Shown in pieces: positions 10,098 through 19,645 of a DNA stretch of 32,344 bases. Every line of letters starts with the position of its first letter. Within the stretch, counting starts at the first letter, position 1. The stretch is from Flavobacteriia bacterium (GTDB lineage Bacteria > Bacteroidota > Bacteroidia > Flavobacteriales > Flavobacteriaceae): contig JAUWUU010000007.1 of the NCBI GenBank assembly GCA_030617765.1, positions 1 to 32,344 on the forward strand, read 5' to 3'. Under the pieces are notes generated by a model. That model saw nothing but the letters and a program-made list of their open reading frames with translations. It was not told the origin of the DNA and searched no databases. The translations under genes and the position numbers were made by a program.

Positions 10098-10721
10098 ATG
10101 GCTAAAAGAGATATACCGGAAATTAATGCTGGCTCTATGGCCGATATCGCTTTCTTGTTACTAATATTCTTCTTGGTAACAACAACTATGGATGTGGATA
10201 CAGGGATATCAAGAAAACTAACTGAGAAACAAGATTCTGATATCAAACCCCCTAAACTTAAAGAAAAAAATGTTTTTATTGTTACTGTAAACCGTAATAA
10301 CGATCTTTTAATAGAAGGCACAAAATTTATTCAGGTAGATGAATTGCGTGAAGAAGTTATTAAGTTTATTGATAATGGTGGTGGATTGGGCAATCCTATA
10401 GACGGAGCCGAACCTGCTGAATGTGATTGGTGTGAAGGAGTAAAAGATCCTGCATCATCTGATCATCCTAACAAAGCAGTAATTTCTTTAGAAAGTGATA
10501 GAGGAACTTCGTACGGTACCTATATATCGGTTCAAAATGAATTAGTAGGTGCTTATACAGATCTGAGAAATCGTTTGTCAAATAAGTTATATAATGTATC
10601 TTATACAGAGCTTTTAAAACAATCTAAAAACGATATGCAAAATGAGTCTTTGAAAGAAAAGATCAAGAATATTAAGGGAAAATATCCTCAGATAATTTCT
10701 GAAGCAGAACCAACAAAATAA
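10098..10721 (+). CDS. ExbD/TolR family biopolymer transport protein
   Basis: INAGSMADIAFLLLIFFLVTTTMD TM with the conserved Asp; extended periplasmic region. Confidence 0.92.
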   Translation: MAKRDIPEINAGSMADIAFLLLIFFLVTTTMDVDTGISRKLTEKQDSDIKPPKLKEKNVFIVTVNRNNDLLIEGTKFIQVDELREEVIKFIDNGGGLGNPIDGAEPAECDWCEGVKDPASSDHPNKAVISLESDRGTSYGTYISVQNELVGAYTDLRNRLSNKLYNVSYTELLKQSKNDMQNESLKEKIKNIKGKYPQIISEAEPTK

Positions 10722-10728
10722 TATAGAT

Positions 10729-11187
10729 ATGTCGAAATTTAGAAAAAAGAAAAAAGGAATGCCAGGTATATCTACGGCATCTTTACCAGATATTGTATTT
10801 ATGTTATTATTCTTTTTTATGGTTACTACAGTGATGCGTGAAACTGATTTAAAAGTTAAACAAACACTTCCTTTTGCTACTGAAATAAAAAAATTGGAGC
10901 GTAAGAGTTTGGTAAGTTATATTTATGTTGGTAAAGTTGAAGGACAAGGTGGTGATAAAATCCAGTTGAATGACCGTATTTCAAGTGTTGAAGATATTAA
11001 ATATTTTATCTTTGCTGAAAGAGATACGCACTCAGAGGATGAGATTCCTTTGCTAACGACATCTATTAAGGCTGATATCAACTCAAGTGTTGGTACGATT
11101 ACTGATATTAAAGAAGAGCTAAGAAATATAAATGCTTTAAAAATTAACTACTCTACAAGAAAAGGAGACATTACTAAAAATAAATAG
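10729..11187 (+). CDS. ExbD/TolR family biopolymer transport protein (second copy)
   Basis: ISTASLPDIVFMLLFFFMVTTVMRE TM with the conserved Asp. Confidence 0.92.
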   Translation: MSKFRKKKKGMPGISTASLPDIVFMLLFFFMVTTVMRETDLKVKQTLPFATEIKKLERKSLVSYIYVGKVEGQGGDKIQLNDRISSVEDIKYFIFAERDTHSEDEIPLLTTSIKADINSSVGTITDIKEELRNINALKINYSTRKGDITKNK

Positions 11188-11206
11188 TAATTAATAAATT
11201 ATTTTT

Positions 11207-11248
11207 AAAGGCAATCAAACTTAATAAAAAGTTTGATTGCCTTTTTTT
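11207..11248 (+). terminator. Rho-independent terminator after the ExbD operon
   Basis: AAAGGCAATCAAAC-ttaataaaaa-GTTTGATTGCCTTTTTTT. Confidence 0.9.
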
Positions 11249-11267
11249 ATTTAAAAAAGTATCTTTG
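11237..11267 (+). promoter_or_regulatory. Candidate Bacteroidota promoter for the outer-membrane barrel gene
   Basis: TTG (11237-11239), N20, TATCTTTG (11260-11267); overlaps the 3' arm of the upstream terminator. Confidence 0.5.
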
Positions 11268-11286
11268 ATAAATTATATTTTTAAAT

Positions 11287-11342
11287 GAAACATTCATAAC
11301 CAAAAATATAGTCACACATGGAAATGATTAGATGAATGTTTC
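11287..11342. repeat. Inverted repeat with 11-bp perfect arms in the leader of the 11398 gene
   Basis: GAAACATTCAT (11287-11297) and ATGAATGTTTC (11332-11342), 34-nt loop. Confidence 0.75.
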
Positions 11343-11397
11343 ACCTGCCTCGCCGAAAGACGGGTATGACCGATAAAAAATCAATAATTATAAACAG

Positions 11398-12051
11398 ATG
11401 AAAAAAATAACTATTTTTTTTCTACTTTTTTTCTCGACTTTACAAGCACAGGAAGAAGATTATATTATTGATCAAAAATATTTAGAGGATCAAATATATA
11501 TAACTGCCGTATTTCAAAAGCTTTTAAATCTCCCTGATGAGATTACAAGTACTGGTTTTCCGTATGGTATTGGGCTTGGTGTTATTAAAGATCTTCCATT
11601 AAATAAAAACAGAAATATCGGTATAGGTATTGGTTTGGGTTATGAATTTGATGTTCATTATTTTAATGTAAAAGAGTTTATACCATCTACTGATGAAGAA
11701 AATGAGATTAAAAGCAACAAAATTGCTTTGCATATGATAGATCTTCCCATAGAGTTTCGTTTTAGAACCTCGACACCTCAAAAATATAAGTTTTGGAGAT
11801 TTTATCCCGGATTTAAATTATCTTATGCTTTTGCACAAAACTCTAAATTAAAGCAAAGTGAAGATTTTGAAGTTGATAAGGTAATAAAAGTAAATGATTT
11901 TCAATATGGTATAACTTTATCAGCAGGTTTCAATAAATGGAATTTACATGTTTATTACGGTTTAAGTGAATTATTTAATGAGGTTGATAATAATAACTTT
12001 CAAATTGCTCCACATGAACTTAAGATTGGAATAATTTTTTATCTATTATAA
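11398..12051 (+). CDS. Outer-membrane beta-barrel protein, PorT-like
   Basis: Signal peptide MKKITIFFLLFFSTLQAQ, alternating amphipathic strands (IGIGIGLGYEFDVHYF, FRFYPGFKLSYAFAQ), C-terminal aromatic strand. Confidence 0.7.
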   Translation: MKKITIFFLLFFSTLQAQEEDYIIDQKYLEDQIYITAVFQKLLNLPDEITSTGFPYGIGLGVIKDLPLNKNRNIGIGIGLGYEFDVHYFNVKEFIPSTDEENEIKSNKIALHMIDLPIEFRFRTSTPQKYKFWRFYPGFKLSYAFAQNSKLKQSEDFEVDKVIKVNDFQYGITLSAGFNKWNLHVYYGLSELFNEVDNNNFQIAPHELKIGIIFYLL

Positions 12052-12648
12052 TAATTGATAACTTATAAATTGAGAGATCATTCCCAAAAACACACCCAAA
12101 TACACTTCTTTGGGTTGATGGGCATTTAATTTTAACCTTGAAGTCGCTATCAAACCAAATATTAAAGTAAAAATGGCTATTAATAGTGTTAAGTTGATTT
12201 GGTATTCTATACTCATCACTATTGTTAAACCAATTAATGAACCAATTCCTAAAGTATGTAAACTTGTTTTAATATGAAAAGAGAATAATAAAAAAACAGT
12301 TATTAATGCCATTGTACCACCATAAAAAGAAATACCTAATAGACTAACAATTTTAGTACTTAAAAGCATTTTACCAAGCATAAAAGTCAGAACAATTAAA
12401 AATAAAATAGGAAATTTCCTTTCTTCTATAGTTTTTAATTTAAAAGATTGGATCAATTTCAATTTTTTAAGAATTATCAATAAAATTAATGGTAAAACAT
12501 AAGTGCTAATAAAGATCACAGAAATTATTATTTTTTTATACTTATCAGGAATATATTGTGGTGATATTAGAAAATAGAATATTGTTCCTATTGATGAAAA
12601 AAAAATCGGATGAAAAATAAATGAAATAATTTTATAGAATAAAGTCAT
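12046..12648 (-). CDS. Polytopic membrane protein, possibly degenerate PAP2-like
   Basis: Multiple TM segments; SRLKLNAHQPKE resembles SRx5HxxxD of PAP2 phosphatases. Confidence 0.6.
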   Translation of the reverse strand: MTLFYKIISFIFHPIFFSSIGTIFYFLISPQYIPDKYKKIIISVIFISTYVLPLILLIILKKLKLIQSFKLKTIEERKFPILFLIVLTFMLGKMLLSTKIVSLLGISFYGGTMALITVFLLFSFHIKTSLHTLGIGSLIGLTIVMSIEYQINLTLLIAIFTLIFGLIATSRLKLNAHQPKEVYLGVFLGMISQFISYQLL

Positions 12649-14103
12649 TTACAATATTTCTTTTCTTAACCTCGCCACAGGAATATCTAGTTGTTCTCTG
12701 TATTTTGCCACGGTTCTTCTTGCAATCAAGTACCCTTTTTCCTTCAAAATCAAAGATAATTTCTCGTCGGTTAACGGAATTTTTTTATCTTCATTTTTGA
12801 CTACGGTTTGAAGTATTTTTTTTATTTCTTTAGTTGAGATATCTTCACCTTTTTTGTTTTTCATCGATTCAGAAAAGAATTCTTTTAAAAGTTTTGTTCC
12901 ATAAGGTGTATCAACATATTTGCTATTGGCAACTCTTGAAATGGTTGAAATATCCATATCAATATTATCAGCAATATTTTTTAGAATCATAGGTTTTAGG
13001 TTGCGTTCATCACCAGTCAAAAAATATTCTTTTTGATATTGCATAATTGCATTCATTGTGAGTAATAGTGTTTGTTGACGCTGTTTAATAGCATCTATAA
13101 ACCATTTAGCAGCATCAAGTTTTTGTTTGATGAACATGATGGCATCTTTATGGGTTTTAGATTTATCTTTTGATTTAGCATACCCATGTAGCATGTCATT
13201 ATAATCTTTCGAAATATGTAATTCAGGAGCATTTCTAGCATTTAATGTTAAATCTAAATTTCCTTCATTAATTTTTATTGTAAAATCAGGAACAATTTGT
13301 TCAACATTGCTATTGCTATTTGAGTAAGCGCCACCTGGTTTGGGATTCAGTTTTTCAATTTCACCTATAGCACCTTTTAAATTCTCTTTTGAGATATTTA
13401 ATTTTTGAAGTAATTTATTATGGTGTTTTTTCACAAAAAGATCAAATGAATTATCAATAATTTCAATTGCAATTTTTCTTTCAGGAGTTACTTTTTTTTG
13501 ATTTAATTGAATTAATAAATTCTCTTTTAAATTTCTTGCACCAACTCCAGGGGGATCAATTTGTTGTACTATTTTTAAAACTTTTTCAATTTCGTCTTCT
13601 GTTGTATAAATATTTTCAGAAAACGCCAGATCATCAACAATATCTTCAATAGATCTTCGTATATATCCATTCCCATCAATATTACCAACTAAAAATTCGG
13701 CAATTTGTGTTTCTTGATCAGAAAGTTTAAAAGTGTTTAATTGACTTAATAAAAATTGATTGAATGAAATACCTGCAGAATAGGGAATACGATTTTCATC
13801 ATCATCACTACTATAGTTATTTGATTGAATTTTGTAATTTGGTATTTCATCATCGCTTAAATAATCATCAATATTTATTTCAGTTTCAATAGTATCAGAA
13901 CCTGAATCATCATATTCATCTGTAATGTCATTTGAGAAGTCGTCATTATTTTCTTTGCCACTTTCTAGAGCGGGGTTTTCTTCAATTTCGTATGCCAGTT
14001 TTTGCTCAAAAGCTTGAGTAGGTAATTGAATTAACTTCATCAACTGAATTTGTTGAGGAGATAATTTTTGTTGTAGTTTTTGTTGTAAACTTTGTTTGAG
14101 CAT
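12649..14103 (-). CDS. rpoN: RNA polymerase sigma-54 factor
   Basis: Gln-rich region I (LKQSLQQKLQQKLSPQQIQLMKLIQLP), RpoN box ARRTVAKYREQL. Confidence 0.97.
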   Translation of the reverse strand: MLKQSLQQKLQQKLSPQQIQLMKLIQLPTQAFEQKLAYEIEENPALESGKENNDDFSNDITDEYDDSGSDTIETEINIDDYLSDDEIPNYKIQSNNYSSDDDENRIPYSAGISFNQFLLSQLNTFKLSDQETQIAEFLVGNIDGNGYIRRSIEDIVDDLAFSENIYTTEDEIEKVLKIVQQIDPPGVGARNLKENLLIQLNQKKVTPERKIAIEIIDNSFDLFVKKHHNKLLQKLNISKENLKGAIGEIEKLNPKPGGAYSNSNSNVEQIVPDFTIKINEGNLDLTLNARNAPELHISKDYNDMLHGYAKSKDKSKTHKDAIMFIKQKLDAAKWFIDAIKQRQQTLLLTMNAIMQYQKEYFLTGDERNLKPMILKNIADNIDMDISTISRVANSKYVDTPYGTKLLKEFFSESMKNKKGEDISTKEIKKILQTVVKNEDKKIPLTDEKLSLILKEKGYLIARRTVAKYREQLDIPVARLRKEIL

Positions 14104-14160
14104 AAAATATTTCTAATGGTATAAAAATACAAAAAACTAATAAAAGATAATGTGTAAAAA

Positions 14161-14200
14161 AAATGAAGTACTACTTTAAAAAAGTAACACTTCATTTTTA
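14161..14200 (-). terminator. Hairpin terminator downstream of asnS
   Basis: AAATGAAGT/ACTTCATTT outer stem with nested TACTT/AAGTA. Confidence 0.75.
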
Positions 14201-14223
14201 TATAACTTAGGCTAATTATTTAC

Positions 14224-15657
14224 TTAAAATTCAGCATTTTGAGGAGTTCTTGGATAAGGAATAACATCTCGTATATTACCCATACCCGTAGCAAATTGAA
14301 CTAATCTTTCAAATCCAAGACCAAATCCAGAATGAATTGCACTTCCATATTTACGTGTATCTAAATACCACCACAATTCTTTTTCATCAATATTTAAAGC
14401 TTTAATCTTTTCTTTTAAAACATCTAAACGTTCTTCACGTTGGCTACCACCTACAATTTCGCCAATACCAGGAAATAGAACATCCATAGCTCTAACTGTT
14501 TTTCCATCTTCATTCAAACGCATATAAAATGCTTTTATATTTGCTGGATAATCAAATAATATTACAGGACTTTTAAAATGTTTTTCAACTAAAAAGCGTT
14601 CGTGTTCGCTTTGAAGATCAGCTCCCCATTCATTGATAATATATTTGAATTTTTTCTTTTTATTGGGTTTGCTGTTTCGTAAAATATCAATTGCCTCTGT
14701 ATAAGTTACACGTTTAAAATTATTATCGATAACAAATTGTAATTTTTCTAAAAGTGACATATCACTACGCTGGATTGCGGGTTTACTTTTTTCTTCTTGT
14801 AAAAAGCGTTGATTCAAAAATTGTAGATCTTCATCACAATTATTTAAAATATATTTTAAAACATATTTAATAAAATCTTCTGACAGATCCATATTGGCAT
14901 CCAGATCATTAAAAGCAACTTCAGGTTCAACCATCCAAAATTCTGATAAGTGTCTTGAAGTATTTGAATTTTCAGCTCTAAAAGTTGGACCAAAAGTATA
15001 AACCTTTCCCAAAGCCATAGCATAAGTTTCTGCTTCTAGTTGACCGGAAACAGTTAAGCTGGTTTCTTTACCAAAAAAGTCTTTTGAATAGTCGGTTTTA
15101 CCTTCTTCTGTTTTTTGTGTATTTTCCAAATCAAGTGTAGTTACCCTAAACATTTCACCTGCACCTTCTGCATCACTTCCGGTGATAATGGGTGTATGGA
15201 CATGATAAAAACCATTTTGTATAAAATATTGATGGATAGCAAATGAAAGTGAAGATCGGATCCTCATAACAGCACTAAATGTGTTGGTTCGCACCCTTAA
15301 ATGTGCATTTTCACGCAAAAACTCAAGACTGTGTTTTTTTGGCTGAATAGGATAATCATCAGGATTTGAATCACCTAAAACCTCAATATTATTTACCTGT
15401 ATCTCAACATGCTGACCTATTCCTTGACTTTCAATTAAAGTGCCGGATACTGAAAGAGCAGCACCTGTTGTAATGCGTTTTATCAGGTTTTCATCAAAGT
15501 TATCATAATCAATTACACATTGAATGTTTTTTATGGTTGAACCATCGTTTAAAGCAATAAAACGATTGCTTCTAAATGTTCTTACCCAGCCTTTTATGAT
15601 TACTTCTTGTAAATATTTTTCTGATTGTAATAATTCAGAAATACTGTATCTTTTCAT
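14224..15657 (-). CDS. asnS: Asparaginyl-tRNA synthetase
   Basis: Class II signatures: [62 protein letters not shown]. Confidence 0.97.
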   Translation of the reverse strand: MKRYSISELLQSEKYLQEVIIKGWVRTFRSNRFIALNDGSTIKNIQCVIDYDNFDENLIKRITTGAALSVSGTLIESQGIGQHVEIQVNNIEVLGDSNPDDYPIQPKKHSLEFLRENAHLRVRTNTFSAVMRIRSSLSFAIHQYFIQNGFYHVHTPIITGSDAEGAGEMFRVTTLDLENTQKTEEGKTDYSKDFFGKETSLTVSGQLEAETYAMALGKVYTFGPTFRAENSNTSRHLSEFWMVEPEVAFNDLDANMDLSEDFIKYVLKYILNNCDEDLQFLNQRFLQEEKSKPAIQRSDMSLLEKLQFVIDNNFKRVTYTEAIDILRNSKPNKKKKFKYIINEWGADLQSEHERFLVEKHFKSPVILFDYPANIKAFYMRLNEDGKTVRAMDVLFPGIGEIVGGSQREERLDVLKEKIKALNIDEKELWWYLDTRKYGSAIHSGFGLGFERLVQFATGMGNIRDVIPYPRTPQNAEF

Positions 15658-15719
15658 TTTTCAATTCTTAAATTATCAATAAATAATCAAATGATAATCA
15701 CCTGATATTTTAATCATGG

Positions 15720-15727
15720 CAAAGATA
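15720..15727 (-). promoter_or_regulatory. Candidate -7 box (TATCTTTG on minus strand) for asnS
   Basis: Matches TAnnTTTG about 60 nt upstream of the asnS ATG; no well-spaced -33 box. Confidence 0.4.
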
Positions 15728-15764
15728 AACTTTGTAAGCAAAAATTAAAATGTGAATGTAGTTT

Positions 15765-16628
15765 TTATTCTTTAATTATATTGATCAAGTATTCACCATA
15801 GCCACTTTTCAATAAAGGTTTGGCTACTTTTTTGAGTTGATTGGCATTAATAAAACCTTTTCGGAAAGCAATTTCTTCAATACAGCCAATCTTTAAACCT
15901 TGACGTTCTTCAATTACTTGCACAAATTGTTGTGCTTGAATCAATGAATTAAAAGTTCCGGTATCTAACCAAGCAGTACCTCTTCCAAAAACTCCAACTT
16001 TTAATTTACCTTGTTGTAAATATTCATTGTTAATATCGGTAATTTCATATTCACCTCGTGCAGATGGTTTGATATTTTTAGCAATGTCAACAACTGTATT
16101 ATCATAAAAATATAAACCTGGAACAGCATAATTTGATTTAGGATGAACAGGTTTTTCTTCTATTGATGTTGCCCGATAATTTTCATCAAACTCAACAACA
16201 CCATAACGTTCAGGGTCATTAACATGATAAGCAAACACAACGCCTCCATCAGGGTTAATAGCTTTTCTTATGCGTTTTTCTAGGTCGGCTCCATAAAAAA
16301 TATTATCACCTAAGATTAAGGCAACACTATCTTTACCAATAAAGTCTTCGCCAATAACAAAAGCTTGAGCTAAACCGTTAGGGATTTTCTGAACTGCATA
16401 TTGAAAATTGCAACCTAAGTTTTTTCCATTACCTAATAAGCGTTCGAATTGGGGAAGGTCAGTAGGCGTTGAAATAATTAAAATATCTTTAATTCCGGCA
16501 AGCATGAGAACAGACAATGGATAATAGATCATCGGTTTATCATAAATGGGCATTAATTGTTTACTTACTGCTAAAGTTAGGGGGTGTAATCTTGTTCCAC
16601 TTCCACCTGCTAGAATGATTCCTTTCAT
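15765..16628 (-). CDS. rfbA: Glucose-1-phosphate thymidylyltransferase
   Basis: [58 protein letters not shown]. Confidence 0.97.
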   Translation of the reverse strand: MKGIILAGGSGTRLHPLTLAVSKQLMPIYDKPMIYYPLSVLMLAGIKDILIISTPTDLPQFERLLGNGKNLGCNFQYAVQKIPNGLAQAFVIGEDFIGKDSVALILGDNIFYGADLEKRIRKAINPDGGVVFAYHVNDPERYGVVEFDENYRATSIEEKPVHPKSNYAVPGLYFYDNTVVDIAKNIKPSARGEYEITDINNEYLQQGKLKVGVFGRGTAWLDTGTFNSLIQAQQFVQVIEERQGLKIGCIEEIAFRKGFINANQLKKVAKPLLKSGYGEYLINIIKE

Positions 16629-16641
16629 TAAATTTTATTTT

Positions 16642-19011
16642 TTAGTTTTCTTCTTCCTCTTTAGGGATTATTGATATTGTAGGTTTCTTAAATGTTTTTT
16701 TGTTAGCTATTGTAGATTCTAGAGATAATAATAGTGACGGTAATAATAATAAATTAGATACCATAGCAAATAGTAAAGTTACAGATACCAATCCGCCTAG
16801 AGCTTTTGTACCTCCAAAACTGGAAACGGTGAAAACCAAAAACCCAAAAAATAATACAACAGAGGTATAAAACATACTTGTGCCTGTTTCGCGTAATGCA
16901 GCATAGACCGATTTCCGAACTTTCCATTTCCGAGCAATTAATTCTTGTCGGTATTTAGCCAAAAAATGTATTGTATCATCAACCGAGATACCAAAAGCAA
17001 TACTAAAGACCAATATAGTTGAAGGTTTAATCGGTACTCCCAGATAACCCATTAAACCTGCAGTGATTAAAAGAGGTAAGATATTTGGTATAAGCGATAT
17101 AATTATCATTTTAAAAGATCGGAACATCCATGCCATAAACAAGGATATTAAAAAGATTGCCAACGACAACGAAATGACCAGATTTTTTACTAAATAATTC
17201 GTGCCTTTTATAAATAGTAATGCTTTCCCGGTTAATGAAACATCATACTTTTTATCAGGAAAAACTTTGTTAATCTTTTCGATCAATCGTTCTTCAATTT
17301 GCTCCATTTTATCAGTACCGATATCTTTCATGAAAGTTGTGATACGTGCATATTGTCCTGTAGAATCTACAAAATTTTTAAGCATATCACTATTTGTATC
17401 TGAGTTCTTTGTATAGGATAATATGAAATTTTGTTCTTGCTGGGTAGGCAATTGATAGTATTTAGGATTGCCGTTATAAAATGCCTGTTTAGAATATTTT
17501 ACCAAGTCTAGAACGGATATTGATTTAGAAAGTTCAGGAATTTCATCAATCTCTTCATCGAGTTTATTCATTCGCTTTAAGGTTGATAGATTCATCACAC
17601 CCTTTTTTTGTTTTGTATCAATCAAGATCTCCAAAGGCATAATTCCGCCAAATTCATCTTCAAAAAATAAGATATCTTTATAGAAGGTTTTTCCTTGCGG
17701 CATGTCTTCGATCAAACTTCCCGAAACACGAATCATATTCATACCAATTAAGCTGATTATAATGATAACTACAGTGATAACATAAATAGCGATTCGGTGG
17801 TGTCTAACCATTTTTTCCATCCAATTAACAATGGCATCCATCCATTTTCTCTCTAAATGTTCTAAGTGCCTTTCTTTTGGCTTATGCATAAAACTATAAA
17901 AAATAGGGATGAGCAATAATGAAAGAAAAAATATTGCCATGATATTTATGGATGCAATGATACCAAATTCTCTTAATAATTGACTATTGGTAAATATGAA
18001 TGTAGCAAAACCTGATGCTGTTGTAATGTTTGTCATTAAAGTAGCATTACCAACTTTAGAGATTACCCGTTGTAAAGATTTTGCTTGATTACCGTGCTTT
18101 TTTACTTCATTTTGATATTTATTAATGAGAAATATAGCATTAGGCACACCTATAACGATAATTAAGGGAGGAATTAATGCCATTAAGACGGAAATTTCAT
18201 ATTGAAATAAGCCAATTAGACCAACTGCCCAAATAACACCAATGCTCACAACTAGGAAGGTTATAAATGTGGCGCGATATGATCGAAAAAAAATGTAAAA
18301 AATGAGTGAAGTTACCAACAAAGCCAAACTAACAAAAAGACCAATTTCGTCTTTAATGTTTTGAGCATTCATGGTGCGTATATATGGCATTCCTGAAACA
18401 TAAACATTTAATCCGGTATCTTTTTCAAATTTTTTAACTGTAGGGTTTAATACATTAAATATGAATTCTTCACGAATGATTGTGTTGACGACTTTTTGGT
18501 CAATATAGATAACGGTTCTGATAGTACCCGTTTTTTTATTATATAAAAAATTATCGAAAAAAGGTAAGTTGTCAAATAATTCTGTTCTAATATTTTCAAC
18601 ATCTTCGTTTGATTCAGGTTTATTGTCGTATAGTGGTTCAATGATGAATCTTTGATTTTTTTTATCCTTTTTAAGCTTTTTAATATCACCTACAGATACT
18701 GAGAAATCAATTTCCGAAAATGTTTTTAATTTATTAGAAAGGTCTATCCATTGGTTAAAATTATCAACAGAAAAAAGAGTAGAATCCTTAACAGCTAAAA
18801 TTATCAAGTTACCTTCATCACCAAAGATATTTGTGAATTCTTCATACTTGATATTTTCTTCATGGTTTTTGGGTAATAAGTTGGGCTCACTATGTGAAAA
18901 TTGAATGTATTTGATGTTATAAGCCATAAAGATTGTTATGACTGTTAAAACTAACAAAATTATTATTCGTTGTTTTAAAATAAATCTTGCTACCCGAGCC
19001 CAAAAATTCAT
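16642..19011 (-). CDS. RND/MMPL superfamily transporter
   Basis: About 12 TM in two repeats with large periplasmic loops; FSIAFGISVDDTIHFLAKYRQE motif. Confidence 0.9.
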   Translation of the reverse strand: MNFWARVARFILKQRIIILLVLTVITIFMAYNIKYIQFSHSEPNLLPKNHEENIKYEEFTNIFGDEGNLIILAVKDSTLFSVDNFNQWIDLSNKLKTFSEIDFSVSVGDIKKLKKDKKNQRFIIEPLYDNKPESNEDVENIRTELFDNLPFFDNFLYNKKTGTIRTVIYIDQKVVNTIIREEFIFNVLNPTVKKFEKDTGLNVYVSGMPYIRTMNAQNIKDEIGLFVSLALLVTSLIFYIFFRSYRATFITFLVVSIGVIWAVGLIGLFQYEISVLMALIPPLIIVIGVPNAIFLINKYQNEVKKHGNQAKSLQRVISKVGNATLMTNITTASGFATFIFTNSQLLREFGIIASINIMAIFFLSLLLIPIFYSFMHKPKERHLEHLERKWMDAIVNWMEKMVRHHRIAIYVITVVIIIISLIGMNMIRVSGSLIEDMPQGKTFYKDILFFEDEFGGIMPLEILIDTKQKKGVMNLSTLKRMNKLDEEIDEIPELSKSISVLDLVKYSKQAFYNGNPKYYQLPTQQEQNFILSYTKNSDTNSDMLKNFVDSTGQYARITTFMKDIGTDKMEQIEERLIEKINKVFPDKKYDVSLTGKALLFIKGTNYLVKNLVISLSLAIFLISLFMAWMFRSFKMIIISLIPNILPLLITAGLMGYLGVPIKPSTILVFSIAFGISVDDTIHFLAKYRQELIARKWKVRKSVYAALRETGTSMFYTSVVLFFGFLVFTVSSFGGTKALGGLVSVTLLFAMVSNLLLLPSLLLSLESTIANKKTFKKPTISIIPKEEEEN

Positions 19012-19118
19012 TAGCGTTTACGTATTTAGTGTCTTGTTTTTAAACAAGGATATTAAATGAATATATTTACTTAAAAAAAATTTAAAAAAGTGTGACAAGC
19101 AAATAAACAGATGAATTG

Positions 19119-19152
19119 AAGAAATAATGAAATTAAACTTTCATTATTTCTT
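19119..19152 (-). terminator. Hairpin overlapping the 3' end and stop codon of frr
   Basis: AAGAAATAATGAAA / TTTCATTATTTCTT, 14-bp perfect stem with 6-nt loop. Confidence 0.65.
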
Positions 19153-19642
19153 TTTCTTTAATTGCGTAATGGTCATCAATGATTTTGTTAAATTTATCTG
19201 TTAAATCCTGAATATCAATCTCCGAATTCTTAAGTAAATCTTCAGAGATATCAATTTTTTTCAACTCGTTATTGGCTTCTTTTCGATCATTTCTGATACT
19301 TACTTTAGCAAATTCAGCTTGATTTTTTGCTTGTTTAGCCAGGTCTTTACGTCGTTCTTCAGTTAATATTGGTACATTTATTATAACACTCTCTCCATTA
19401 TTCATTGGGTTAAAACCTAAATTGGCATTCCTGATACCTTTTTCAATTTCATTGATCAAAGATTTTTCCCATGGTTGTACTGTTAATGTATGGGCATCTA
19501 GTGTATTAATATTTGCAACACGGCTTAAAGGAGTACTTGAACCATAATAATCAACCGTAACACTTTTAAGCATTATAGGTGAAGCTTTTCCCGCTCTGAT
19601 ATTTGATAATTCATGCTCAAGGTGAGTAATTGCACTTTGCAT
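19133..19642 (-). CDS. frr: Ribosome recycling factor, internal-ATG form (family-like N-terminus continues to 19687 past an in-frame TAA)
   Basis: HLEHELSNIRAGKASP, LGFNPMNNGE, LTEERRKDLAKQAK; follows pyrH. Confidence 0.9.
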   Translation of the reverse strand: MQSAITHLEHELSNIRAGKASPIMLKSVTVDYYGSSTPLSRVANINTLDAHTLTVQPWEKSLINEIEKGIRNANLGFNPMNNGESVIINVPILTEERRKDLAKQAKNQAEFAKVSIRNDRKEANNELKKIDISEDLLKNSEIDIQDLTDKFNKIIDDHYAIKEKEIMKV

Positions 19643-19645
19643 TTG

